Counted from the first letter of the stretch, positions 22,508 through 34,560 are shown. The stretch: DNA of 64,000 bases from Protonemura montana (GCA_947568835.1 OX387605.1:19472418-19536417), one strand, 5' to 3'. The notes: generated from the letters alone by a model not told the origin. Made by a program: numbers and translations.

Positions 22508-22618
22508 ATATTTCATCGTCTTCAGAGAGAATCGCTAGCACGACTATGGCCAACTCGATTAGAAACGAGGTCGATTATCAACATCTACTGCTAAGACAAA
22601 GCGATCTTCTTAACCCCG
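22508..22618 (+). CDS. Candidate single coding exon of an unrecognised gene
   Basis: The segment is bounded by a good acceptor (TTATTTTCCACAG ending 22507) and a good donor (GTATGT from 22619). Of the three + frames only one is open through all 111 bases. It reads ISSSSERIASTT, then MANSIRNEVDYQHLLLRQ and SDLLNP, ending in phase 1. Codons are richer in C and G than the flanks. An in-frame ATG at 22546 could be the start, with the preceding bases as 5' UTR; otherwise it is an internal exon. I do not recognise the protein. It could be an early exon of a gene with long introns. A phase-compatible open segment lies at about 26671-26868, but that link is speculative. Confidence 0.45.
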
Positions 22619-24884
22619 GTATGTAGTTGTACCAATTACAAGCCTTATCTTTGTCCTTGCACCAATTAACACGTGAACATCGTCAAACGTTCTCTCTGCT
22701 TCTCAAATACCGTGCACCTCGACTTGCAGCTTGCGGTGACGAATGTGTGAATATCCATAGATACCGCCTTGCACGCAACTACCAATTGTTTAGAGCAATT
22801 CTTGCATTTTTCATCAAAGTTTGCTCGTAGGTACAAACCTGCTACATATATATACATAGAATGGTTAATGCTTATACATAAGTGGGCCCTATTTGTCTTT
22901 GAAATTTACAATCGGGCCGCTTAATTGCCTCACAAATTGAATATTCTGTAATGTTCGGAATGCAATTCAAATATGTGGCAAATGTGCTTGGTAAGAAATA
23001 CTTCCCACCCACGTACATTTTAAACTCGATATGGAAATCTTATACACGACATCTAAATCTTTTTGCTTCCAGATATTGCACATGGCATTGTACGTAGTTT
23101 GCTATCCAGTATTCACCTCACATATACGACACAATATTACACAATGCAGCATTTAGAACAGCTCTCGGTGTAGACTGAGTTGAATGTGAATTTCTTTTTC
23201 CACAGACAAAACGTAATAATAATATAATTCCCATGGGGAACGAGAATAGAATTATGTACGTGGCATATTTATTTAAAATGGCATGGAATGTGTGTGTACA
23301 CTACACCTGGAATCGTGGAAACGATATAATGAACTTGACTTTTTGTTTTTGAAATTATAACCTTATGGTTCTTTACTCTAGAACTGAAGAAAATCCGTCT
23401 GCAATTAATATTATATCTAGGTGTATATGCGCAGCGTGCATCTGCATTTTATGCGAAGTAACTGCATTTATATCTGCAATCATCACAATGGAAGTACGGG
23501 CCAATTTTTTGGGCAAACATCTTCTCTGAATCGCCGTCACTTTCAGTGAGTTCAATGCGCCATTTGAATGGGAACCACGTTGACATTTTGGCTCTAAGCA
23601 TATATAGAATGTTAGTAGCCACCACCTTACCATTTACATGTTCTATGACTTCAGAGAATTTGTTATGAGTGTGCAACAAGCGAATTCTCGTGTGTGGAAG
23701 CTAGTTCACATATGAAATAATTCAAAACAACACGAGATGCCTTTGTCAGTATAAAATAAAAGCCGACATTAGCCGCAGCATTACAGCCCTTCGTGCCATG
23801 TAAGGTCTAGCCGGGTTACTACAAAGCGATCTCAAAACTCATAGTTTTGCTTCACAAGGTTCATTTCAAGCCCTACATTTGTCCCTAATATAAAGCCTAA
23901 GGACTGCTACCTGCAAAAGTTTTCTGAAACAACGTTACAGCTCATATTGCGCATTATCCTTCCTTACGTTACATGTCAAGTTTAAATATGGAAACGCTTC
24001 AAGCACAATGTGCTCCGTATATATATAGAGTTTCTGTCTAACGTATGAAACCGATTTGTCGAAGTGTATTTCCGTTATGAATCGAGCTTCGTTACCGTTT
24101 CGTGTGCCCGAGATTTTGAATTTAAACCGGTTTGGCGACGTGCCATTCTGTGATTGGCCGGGGATGTAACCGTCGGCGATGCGGTCCCACTTAAAATGGC
24201 GGCCGGTGATAAATTACCAGCCGTTTTGGTCAATGTAAAAGGGTTGGAAAGTTGATTAAAGGGGAGTGAATGAGCTGGCCAGGAAACGATTCTTTTTGCC
24301 GATTTATAATCTATATATATATACCCACTTATCAACTGGCTTTAGATTTGCACGTCTGGCCTGGAGTCGAGTTTGATTCCACGAGCTTAAATCACTTCCC
24401 ACTCCCACGGCGAAAACTAAGGAAGCGTTTTAATCAAGGGGGCGTTTAGACTCACAATCCAAATCCACCGGGTCTTATTCGATAATTTTTACAGATGGAT
24501 CCAGAAAATAAACTTCGTTCTCATTTTCTTCCGAGCTGCAAGAGCGCAAAATCTGTAACGGGGATTTTCCAGGGACACTTTTTCTAGATATTTGTATATA
24601 CATGTCATATGGTTTATTGGAAATTAAGTAATTGCACATATGGTGATTGGATGTCAGTATTTTTTAGTAAGAGCACAAAGTTTTTGACAACTTTTACATG
24701 AAAAACTATTCACAGACATTAACTTCAGTTTGATGCATATGCACTAATACAGCTGAATGAACTAATTTCTATTTACATTGATGCTTGGCTGTGTTTTTTT
24801 AGATTTGAAGGCTGGGTGCATCTAAAACGTCTAGGCGAGATGGTTGCTTGTGCTATTGTTCTACATGAAATGTCAAGTCAGTCG

Positions 24885-24940
24885 CGTTTTCACCCTTGAT
24901 AAAATAACTAGTACAAGTTACGAGACGTAGGCAAAACAGA
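24885..24940 (-). mobile_element. Fragment related to the foldback element at 63.2 kb
   Basis: CACCCTTGATAAAATAACTA, then GTACAAGTTACGAGACGT, corresponds on the reverse strand to the inner part of the 63.2-63.6 kb element's arm (ACTTGTACCTGTTACTTTATCAAGGG). Only about 50 bp can be aligned by eye. Confidence 0.45.
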
Positions 24941-25811
24941 TTGACTCTAGCTGAGCATAGAAACCACATCTTATACAAGATTTTAATTTTTTTTAATGCA
25001 TAGTCAATTTTTTAATCGTTAAAAGTCTGAATTGTGATTTTGGAACACATTGAAATAGAAAGACAAATTTCTAAGCATCAAACGCTAATTTTTACCAAAG
25101 AAAATTTCCCGAGTTAAATGAAATCCATGGGAAATGCTGCCTGGATAGGCACGTGGCACACTTTCCTTGGGGAATGGGACTCTTCTTAGCGGTCTAGCTA
25201 GATAAATAAGTCTCGAGGAAAACACGGCTGCGAAATACAACGAGATGGAAGTAGATGAATTACGTCTAGAGAAGCCAAGGGAGCAAAACAAAAAATTGAG
25301 CGACTGCTCAGTAGAAGCAGACGTAGTCTACACGTTGAGAAACTTAAGAGACAGCGCTCAGACAAAGGCGGTGTAATTACAGTTAGCATTTCGGCTCAGT
25401 CATCTGTTTGTTCAAACACATTTTCATTGCAACTCCTTGATGATTTTTAAAATGTATTTCTATGCACAAACGAGATAAATTTACGTATATTTTTGACAAA
25501 AAACGTTTTAGTTTTTATTACTTTACATTGCGACTTTCATCTGTGGAAAGAGTTTTCCGTTTCATTATCTTCTCTAAATTCCCTGCTGTGAACAATAAAA
25601 AAAAACGAAGAAGTAGAAAATACAGTGTTTCTCCGTGTCACAATGTCAAGCTCAACCTTTTCAAGTCATCGCATTTAAGAACAGTTTATTGCTAGATTTA
25701 GTTTTTATCTACATTTACCGAGAAATTAATATTTTAAATACGTTCAGTTTCTCATCACCTGCACACACCAACATAGGTCAACTTGAAGTTAGAGATTCAT
25801 TTTGGATTGCT

Positions 25812-26072
25812 TGATTTTTGGTGTTTAACGAAGCACTGTTTTAAATATGGAATCTCGGCACTAGACTAATGGCGTAGGTGAATGATTGTTTGATTATGAG
25901 GATACTGGTTGAACCTAAATTAGCCTAGCAGGTAGGAAGAGATACTCGTGTCGGCACGTAGCCTGCTCCTGTAGAAGACCACCAAGAGGCTTAACGGCTC
26001 TTCCGAAGGACGGTACAATTCTAACAACAGGATTCCTCCACAAATCGATGCTCTCGAGAGGTTTATGAGCAA
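25812..26072 (-). mobile_element. SINE copy 3, inverted and 5' truncated
   Basis: Reading the - strand gives the same family: CAACCTCTCGAGAGCAT-like start, TTTGTGGAGGAATCCTG, GTACCGTCCTTCGGAAGAG, GCTACGTGCCGACACGAGTA, CTTCCTACCTGCTAGGCTAA, then CATTCACCTACGCCATTAG and a tail GTTAAACACCAAAAATCAAGC. The 5S-like head and the long triplet run are missing. It is more diverged than copies 1 and 2, so probably older. Confidence 0.72.
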
Positions 26073-26664
26073 AGTAAATTAAGTTAATATCCACACGTCA
26101 ATTCCTTCAACCACTATATCAAAAGAACTGGACATGTATGTGATGGACATCCACCCAATACTTCACGCAGCACAGTATTGCTTAACTTCAGAGGTTTCAC
26201 GAAAACCAGTATTAAAAAACTATAAGGTCAGTTCGAATCTGTTCAAAAAGTTCTCTGACCACTCAGATTTAATTTTACACCATCGCAACCGAGCCCAAAA
26301 TGGAGGAGAAAGAAGGTACAAGCTTTGGATCTGGAACTACAATGGGTCCCATATTCGATTGACAGCAGAGATATTTTTTAGATTTCCGTGCGTCGCCCAC
26401 TCTGTTTCACCCACTCTTTAATATCATATTATGATGAACTGCCGCACGCAGGTCACCTTTTCCAGGGGTCGGCAAAATGTCAGTAAATTACTTGTGCCCC
26501 TAGGCTCTGACTTTTACATGGTTAACACGCATATTAGATGATTCAAAAGGTAAAACTTCAAACAGTTCCCGACCACAGTTAAACCGTACGCAAACTTCGC
26601 TTTTTTGCTGTACCACTTGACCATGCTAGCGAAATCAGAGACCCAGCTGTTGTGTGCATAGGAT

Positions 26665-26868
26665 TTGTCAGATCCGACGGCGATCTCTCTTTTCCGCTTC
26701 TTTCATCAGCCGGAAGTTGAGGAAACGGGGGTCGCCTGTTCCGGACAGAGCGCCCTTTTTGTGACAGTCACGCCGGAGCTAGGCTACGTGGATTGTGTTC
26801 TTGATAGCATAACTACAAGTCTCACGATTCAGATTGAATCACGTCTGAAGACCTTTAGATCATAAGTT
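26665..26868 (+). other. GC-rich open segment; possible exon or promoter
   Basis: From a TTG at 26665 the frame stays open for 67 codons, reading SDPTAISLFRFFHQPEVEE and ending IESRLKTFRS before TAA. Third positions are enriched in G and C compared with the flanks, and GATTTGTCAG at 26661-26670 could serve as an acceptor. No donor or known domain is seen. The same block contains an ETS-like CCGGAAGT (about 26710-26717). I cannot decide between exon, pseudogene and regulatory DNA. Confidence 0.25.
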
Positions 26869-27667
26869 TGGAGTTATATACACTAAAGAAATTATTGATA
26901 CCAACACTCGGTCTTATTACAAAATGAACCTAACATCGTAGAAACGATTTTACGTATTTTTATAAGCACTTACATTTTGTATGAAGTACATAATATTTTG
27001 AACAAAGTACTATAAGTATACTTCAACCTGCTTTATTGCTAATTTCATTTCTTCACGTTAAGAATGAAATTGCTCTTTTATATCGTTTATACTCGTTTCC
27101 AGATGGTTGCTAATTTGTTATTAAGTTTTGCTAAAATCATATTTGCCCGATTCTGAGGGGTCGCAATAGGTTACCTTTAGAGTACCTACTTCTGAGATAT
27201 ACATGGTTCTAGAGCAATGGTCGGCTAGCTATGGTTACTGCAGTTTTTTCGAATGATGTTTGGCGACCTCTCGACTCCCAACGTCTTACCGGATGCAGAG
27301 AAGGACTCACGCCACCGACTTTTCATCTCGAGAGCAAAGTAACCAAGTTTTTCATATAAAGTGGTAACATATCCGTCTCGGATTTCAAAGAAAGTTTCTT
27401 TTTTAAGTGGATTTTTTTCCGCTCTCTAATAAAATCAAAGTTTGGTGGCCGATTGAATCGCTGAAGAAGAATGACGGAGTTTTTCTTTTCGTTGTAACAA
27501 AGTGAGACAAAAAGATGAGAAAGTTTTTTTTTTTCTACGCGACTGATAGCCATATGTTCATTTTCCCATAAAATCTGTTTTAGAGGTTGCGACGATGATC
27601 AGACAGGACCACGCGCAACCAGCAAATTATTTCCTCAAAGTTTCCCGGTCGAATAACGGGACTAATA

Positions 27668-27875
27668 TCATGAGAAAGAAAATCTGTTGATTTCTTTCTT
27701 TTGCTCTGCAAATCCTTTAATGCCTTGAAGAATTGTCTTGGTGTCCATCGTAAGCTCTTGGCGTTGGAAGAGCCGACGACGAAATGCGTCTGTCGTCATG
27801 CTCTTTATTTTTGAGCCTCGAATTTTATGTCTGCAACGACCCGCATGCAATGCCCGTACTTCTAACGGACAGCGT
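27668..27875 (-). CDS. Candidate minus-strand terminal exon, unrecognised
   Basis: An acceptor-like GGGTTTTTCAG ends at 27876. From there one frame is open to a TGA at 27668. It reads RCPLEVRALHAGRCRHKIRG, continues through MTTDAFRRRLFQRQELTMD and TKTILQGIKGFAEQKKE, and is strongly basic. Base composition is more GC-rich than the surroundings. I recognise no family. It could be the last exon of a minus-strand gene whose other exons lie to the right, a pseudogene or chance. Confidence 0.3.
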
Positions 27876-30027
27876 CTGAAAAACCCACGCTATTCGCAAC
27901 AAACTTAAGACTCTCTTACACATAAGTTGTGCACATCTAAGCGCATCTCTTGCGCTGTGCTAGCCATGCTCTGCTTGTGACTGGTTTTAACTACAAGCTG
28001 AGTGCATTTCTCGTTTCCAACCCACCGACGCTGCCGCCGCGCTGTAATGAATTTGCTCAACTTATAACACGGCGTAAGCCACATGGATTAATGTGGAATT
28101 ATATCTCGTTGAGTAACATTTTACTTGTTAATTTTGTAATAACTGACTTATCATCTCTAGACGGTAGGTAATGGATGAGATGTTGGCGACATCTTTCCCA
28201 TACCCTAAAAATGTGGCTTAAAAAACAAAATATCCCGTGGAGCCTGTAAAGAACTAACCCCTAGCAAATTTCTACCAACTCATGAATGAAATTTTAAATA
28301 TAATTTCAGTAGTGGAATCTCAAAATACTTATTTTTCTTGAAAAATAACTCCTAAATACAAAATAACTCTCTAAAAGAGTAATAATTGGTAAAAAGATTC
28401 TTATGACAGGAAAAAAAACCTTGAGATGACAAACGCTTGAAAGCAAAAGGAAAATGGTAGACATCAGCGGAGATGATTTGTAGTGTTTTTAAAAACGACA
28501 GTTGGCCCACATGTCATCCCAAAACGACCGGTGGCACCTCTACCAGAAAATTATGTTCTGTCGCTGAACGGAGTACAATTTAAAAATATTTTAGTGATAC
28601 AAAACCATATTTCAAAAGTTCACAACATTTTTTCCACTCATTGTTACGACATCCTCACAATAGTTCATTTCAGAACACGAGCGCACATTGTGTATTGAAT
28701 GAAATTTAAAATATAAATATAATCATTTAAAATAATGATATTCTATGTGAACCTGGCAGCTCCACATATTTAGCATTCGAGATATATTTAGCCCAATTAA
28801 ACGATGAATAATGCATTAGATAGGAAGCCATCAACCATTGCACGTCTATCTGTAACACCATTGTGTTTCAGACTTGTCGGATCCAACGTAAACAATCAAG
28901 AATATTGTAATATATTCAAATCATTCAAAATGCTCTTGTCTGATTTGAAAACTGATTAGACAGACTCATTGTCGAAGGACCCCATGCGTGGTTTGATGGC
29001 AGCTTCATTTTGGACGAGCTTGCATGCAGGGGAGAAAAAATACATGTACCTATACACCCGAAGAAATTGCATGAATGTCATAGGCATGCAAAATTAGGAT
29101 AAGGCGATTTTTTTAAAGTGGATCATATTCAAATTGAAGAGCGTTGGTAAAAGGAACGGCACTGAAATATGCGGGGAATGGGCCATCGCAGAGCAATGTG
29201 GACCTGAGTCAGCTTTAAAAATGGCACCTGCACCTTTGTCACATGCTTTTAGTTGGCACATGTCTTGCCTCCCAGGCAAAATTAAACCAGGAGATGTTTT
29301 TGAAGGAGAGAAATGTTACGCGTATTTGGACATAATTTAAGAGCTAACATATGGGTGCTAGAGAAACTAATACACTAATAAACTGGACATGGCACTGCCA
29401 CTAGCATTTTTGTATTTTATTTTATTTATTATTTCAGTCTAGAAATTCCTATGCCAATCATTTTCGATCAGCGGAATTAGCAGAATATTATTTAAAATAA
29501 ATTACAAAGCAATGCATTGGTACACGCAACACACGTACATTAGGGTAGCTAGAATTCTTATATTACAATTAGTAAATTAATGAAAAACAAACTAATTATA
29601 CAAACATTTTATACTGAGTACATTCAACTCGAGAGAAAGAAACCCTCTAGTTTCATACCTGAAGAAAATGGAATCAATTCAAGAATGTTTTGCATCTTCT
29701 TTTCTGCTGCATGATGAAACTAGTAAAGCGTATTCGTTCATGGAGAAAATCTATGTTCTTTCACCGATATCATTGCAAGCACTATTTCACAATGAACAAG
29801 AATATAATATTGTTTCATAGTACATGCATAATATATACAATATTATTAAAAGTAGCGTCTGCTGTCATCTACATTTCACAATATAAAAAGACAATACGTC
29901 CTTGAAACATTCACTTCTCATTTTCAAAAAGGGAGCACAAAAAATAGGCAATATACATATAAATAATAATGAAAGATCATCTTATAAAATATCTAACCAA
30001 AATCAAGCTAGATTCGTGTAGCAATAG
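27876..30027. other. No recognisable gene
   Basis: Mixed-composition DNA. A + strand segment at 29134-29340 is open for 68 codons and moderately GC-rich (including HAFSWHMSCLPGKIKPGDV), but it has no ATG start, no clear splice sites and no known domain, so I do not call it. Confidence 0.4.
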
Positions 30028-30464
30028 CTAAGACAGCGTTCTTCGACTGTGGATGAACATTCCGCAAGCCCACTTCCATTTCTCCAAGTGCAAATCGAAA
30101 GCATTTCCCGTCTCAAAACTAGTTGTTCTGAAATTATAAAATATCAACGGCTTTTTTTTTTCGTACAACATCACATCGCCTCTCCTAATAAGCTCATTCT
30201 GAAAATCAAAATAAGTTAAAACCAAGAAGAATAGCCGTCAACTTCAAAGTTAATAACTCACCATTCACACTTTAGAAAACCGTACGTGTCTCATACAGAA
30301 AGTTTGTAAATGGAACTCATCGACTTCGGAAAAATATTTTTTATCAGGGAGGTCACGACTCTGTAAAAGTAAACGCAAGTAGCAGGAAAGTTTATTAATG
30401 AGACATTGTGCATTTCGGACATGCTCTCGTCTCACTTTTAGGTTCCATTTCAGCTTCACTTACT
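30028..30464 (-). ncRNA. Candidate small spliced minus-strand transcript (coding status unclear)
   Basis: Four well-formed splice signals lie in order on the - strand: a GTAAGT donor at 30463, acceptor TTTACTTTTACAG ending 30361, a GTGAGT donor at 30261, and acceptor TTATTTTGATTTTCAG ending 30199. They define an exon ending at 30464, an exon at 30360-30262 (99 bases) and a terminal exon from 30198. Introns would be 103 and 63 bases. After splicing, ATG (30264-30262) joins AATGAGCTT to open MNELIRRGDVMLYEKKKPL, IFYNFRTTSFETGNAFDLHL and EKWKWACGMF before a stop at 30028. The 99-base exon is itself open in one frame (SRDLPDKKYFSEVDEFHLQT) but meets TGA just before that ATG. GDV...KKK..IFYNF.T faintly recalls the C2 domain of PTEN-like phosphatases; this is not enough to name it. 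It may be a small protein gene, the 3' end of a larger gene, or a non-coding RNA. Confidence 0.35.
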
Positions 30465-31640
30465 TTTGAAACTGTGTCACGTGGCAACCGGCAGTGCTCA
30501 TCTGTTCAATGGTGTATGATTATGATAAGAAACTGAAAGGATTAGCCTAAGTAACATACTACATATTGAACTTTAACTGAATAATGCATACCAGTATGTC
30601 ATGCTAGCTTTCAGCTTCAGAGAGAAAGAGAGAGCTAGAAATTTAACTCTAGTATTTGTAAATCTAGTGTAAATCTAGTGATTTATAAATGCACGAGGCG
30701 TTTATATTTGAAATTAAACAGTGTAGTATAGAAACATATTTAATTAGTTTTATAATAGATTTTTGGGTATTTGGTAACTTGTCCATTGTCGTTGAAATGG
30801 TTGTAGACAAATAACTGTTTAAGGCTTCCAAATGATAACAATTTCTCAGCGTGACAACATGCAACACTGTTAAAAGTATCTATTACAAAACATTTTTCCC
30901 AAATCACCTCTCTAAAGCTTTTCAACTAGAAACAAATCCAGATCAAAACTGTAACGCTGTGCTTCTTCCTCCTTATTGGAATCTCAAGCTTTATCCCAGT
31001 ATTAAAATAAACTACTAAATATTATAAAATACATGCACTAGAAGTGAACAGCCCAAAAACACGTACATCATTATAATCTAGAAAAACTCTTTCACGACGA
31101 CGTCGTCGACGCCGATGCTAACGCCGACATAGCTGAGCATGAGAGTTCGTTATTATTCCAGACTCAACTTCGGGATAAAAATGCTATTACCGTTATGTCT
31201 CGGTACAGAGAAGGTACAGAGTTTTCTTTAATCTATGTCTTTGCAGTAATCGCTTACGCTCTCTTCCTCCCATAATGGTGTGCACATTTTCACATAAAGG
31301 ATCGTCCAGTATCCAAGGCAAAGTACCTAAAAATTACTTCATAATTGACTCGCTAAAAGATAAACGCAATCCACGCGAAAAGAGTTTTGAAATCTTGTCA
31401 CCTCACACATTTCCATAATCATCATAATCATAATAACGATTATAATAAATGGACGATAGTGAGCCTTTGTACCAATCATTAAGTTTCGGTTGTTTCCTTC
31501 ATATATACGAACATTGAACGCAGAATAGCTTTAAGCCAAATCCGGATTACATGCAACTCCCAGACGCAATGTGAATCTACGTATGGCTTTACTAATTTAA
31601 GCAAGACAAAGACGGAATATTTTATTTGTCAAGCAAAGCC

Positions 31641-31680
31641 ATATATATATATATATGTGTGTGTGTGTGAGTGTGTGTGT
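31641..31680. repeat. (AT)n-(GT)n microsatellite
   Basis: An ATATAT run passes directly into GTGTGT with one GA interruption. Confidence 0.9.
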
Positions 31681-31847
31681 TTAAATGAGAGAGGAATGAT
31701 GAATTAAGGAATTGTCTGAGCAATTCCATTGGCTTACACAGCTAGGGAAAGTCACAAGAGAAGCAAATTGTGGTGTGCGTAATCGCGTCCCAACTCAAAC
31801 AACGATTTAAACCCGTCAGGAAAGGGTGGCCAGCCCGTGCTCTGCAT

Positions 31848-31868
31848 GGGGGGGGGGGGGGGGGGGGG
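31848..31868 (+). repeat. Poly-G run, 21 bases
   Basis: Twenty-one G in a row on the + strand, following CTCTGCAT and preceding AGCGCCCAG, at the edge of a GC-rich block. Confidence 0.9.
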
Positions 31869-34359
31869 AGCGCCCAGAAATCTAGACCGAGATAGCGACG
31901 GTCGAAATGGGCGCCACTGAGTTGGGCGAAATGGATTGTTTGGTTTGGGATTTCTCTCAGTCGAAACCGTTTGTGTTGCGATTTTGGGTGGTGGTAGTCT
32001 GTCATAACATTAAGGGATCACGCAACAGTTTGTTGGGGAGAGTGAAAACTGGGGACTCTGACGTCTCATTTCAGATTGAAGTGTATAGGAGAGGAAGTTG
32101 TTGATGGATCAAAGCTATGTCAGTGGGCGATGCGAGGGACATGTCGAATAGATTTCTTTGCTGTTTGAACGTAAGGAAAATGACAAGGCTAACTAAATCA
32201 AAACGTTGGTAGGTTTGATCATTTTGACGGTTATTTTGTGATCGATAAAGCAATGTGAAATGGCCGCAAATTCTTCATCAGAACTTATTGGAGCTGCAAT
32301 TCGACACGAAACATTTATAATAACGAAAACATTTTAATGTTTAAAACAGTAATACATTCTGGAAACAGTCGCAAAATCGTGACCCTTTTACAATGATGGT
32401 TTTAAGAAATTTATTTTTGTACATTTCTAAAGTAATATTGTAATCTACAGCTAGACTCTAGGGGTCTGCTCTGGTTTTCATTGGTTTTAGCGTTTCTTTA
32501 TGAACTTAAATAAAATTTTGCTGCAGCTAACTTGAACTGAGTCTAACATGTACCTATACAAGCATTAATTTTTTACACATGACAATTCCTATGTTTTCCC
32601 AGCAAGATTCGCTACTAGAAGAAATAGCTGCACATTTTATGCGCCACGAAAACCGTACACCATTACGCTTTATAGTTTACACTGTGCCTTTTGGGGCGGC
32701 TAGAATAAACGAAGAGTAATGCTACATCATCAGATATTCAACAACTTCTCATTAAAATTTTATTAAGACTGTAAATCAATGAAACGCAGCCCCCACCAAA
32801 AGCCCGTGTGCATGATCAGGTAATTCGCCCGTGGCACGAATTATCCTTGAGATGGGTAAATTACAAATCATGACCGTGTTATTACACGAAAATGTGCTTC
32901 CTGCGTGCAGTTTAAAGAAAAGTAATGCAATTTTTCCCACGCATAACAAAAAAAAAATGAATTTAGATGTTTTGTGCGTGCTTGATGATTAAGCTAGCGA
33001 CCGTTCGACCTGGCACCTCCACTTATTCATCATCGCACTTTTTTTTCACCGAAATTAATCCACTTTCATTTGTACACAGTTCAAAATTTTCGTGTCACTA
33101 GGTTTCATTCGACTTTTACATTACACATGATTGATTCCCTCACATACATTGTCGGACATTACCGATTGATTTTAATATATTTTCAATTAGTGCCAATATT
33201 TTATTGCTTTTTACTGTAGCCGTCAACAAGCGAAGATATCCATGTTTTTTCCCCAGTATGACCGATCTCTAGCTCATAATTGCATATCAATCAAGAGAGA
33301 CAGAATTGCTACACGAGAGCGTGGTGACTGGTGACAGAATGCTTGTTCCCGTGTCGCTGTGATGACAGATGCTCTGGAGCGAGACCTATGCGGGTTCGCT
33401 GCACTTTCCAGTTCCCAGTTACCAGTTTCCAACGTCGACGCCGCCACAAACATAATTCGTACGCCGAACAATGAATTCGCTTCATTATACTCTTATTTCA
33501 CCTATCAAGTACCATTTCATTACCGTTTTAGATGAGCGGATTAGGTTTGGTAACAGGAGACGTCGTTGCTTTTTGGAAGCAGCGCTGAAAAGCTCACTAT
33601 AGTGACATAGGAATAAACTGGATGACGAGCCTTTGTTATGTTTAAAGATGAGGCTTCGATACGTTGTTGTTTGTGGACGGATTTAAAATAAATAATTTTA
33701 GCTTGCTATGGAAACCAATGAATGTTTGTTTTATATAATGGAATTGTAATGTAATTTAATTTGAATTTTACTCAATTTTTTTTAAATAGACCAGAACAGG
33801 ACAATTTTACAGAGCCTGAAGGAACAACTATAAAAGGTTTCCAAAAAAAAAAGATATACGATTAATAAAGTTTTTTTTTATGAATTTGATGGATAATAAA
33901 CATGGAGTGGGCGCATATGGAATTTACAAAAAATGATTCACACAATTCTATAAAACGAAGCCATGGGAATTGATTGATATTATTGTGACCTATCCGTTTC
34001 GCCCGCCAGGGACTGGATTTGTGTCCCCATTCATATCGAGATTAAGGGCTTAAGCTAGACGAATAAGTTCAGGACCCCCTCGTCAATCGTAGATTGTTCA
34101 TACACTTGCCCGTAGAAAATTCTGCGTTTGACGTAATTGAAAATGACAGTGACTTTTTTTTAGTAAAGCCCAAACAAACTGTCTTTGGTGTAAACTTTTT
34201 TCACGTAGCGCACGAGTACGTATCGAGAAAAAAATCCCCAAAACAGTACCACCAGTCCGTAAACCGTAAATTGTACAAGCGGCTATGATATTTACCCAGT
34301 AATGCGAGAGTAAACGGGTAAAATGTTACCTTATATGTGACATCATAACTCACGATACA

Positions 34360-34560
34360 CGGCTTGTTCACAGGCGGTTGGTTCTGTTGTTTACTTCAGT
34401 GCACCCATGCTGTGAGTCGGGAAGGACGAAGGGTGCAGGAGGTGGGTGGGTCGACCAGATCGTCTTGGCTCCAGCCTAGGGTCAGGGGTCAAACAAACTT
34501 GGGAAACTCACATCAGGCAAAGCGTGGGTCGGACCCAACGGGAATTCCACTAAATGCTGG
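34360..34560. promoter_or_regulatory. GC-rich island with a perfect DR1 nuclear-receptor site
   Basis: Two GGGTCA half-sites (34479-34484 and 34486-34491) are separated by one G, the DR1 arrangement bound by HNF4, COUP-TF/Svp and RXR/USP-type receptors. Nearby TGTTTAC and CAAACAAAC resemble forkhead sites. The island stands out from AT-rich flanks and has no coding signal I trust. Enhancer identity is an inference from motif and composition. Confidence 0.35.

Larger units (their letters stand above)
22619..27667. other. Gene-poor stretch with GC-rich islands
   Basis: No gene is recognised. A GC-rich island at about 24060-24290 contains GATTGGCCGG (reverse CCAAT box) and AAAATGGCGGCC, which resembles a YY1/Pho site, so it could be a promoter. 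A fragment of the foldback family lies near 24885-24940 and SINE copy 3 at 25812-26072. The segment 26665-26868 is open and GC-rich at third positions and contains CCGGAAGT, an ETS-type site. It may be an exon or a promoter. Confidence 0.4.
30465..34340. other. No recognisable gene; simple repeats and a G run
   Basis: AT-rich DNA with a CpG-rich palindromic patch (CGACGACGTCGTCGACG near 31095), an AT/GT dinucleotide run (about 31641-31680) and a 21-base G run at 31848-31868 next to a GC-rich block up to about 32100. No gene is recognised. Confidence 0.45.

Noticed and set aside
23449-23688. A - strand frame of about 80 codons (includes LTESDGDSEKMFAQKIGPYF)
   Set aside because: It reads plausibly as protein but has no ATG start, splice signals or family match, and similar-length frames are common by chance here.
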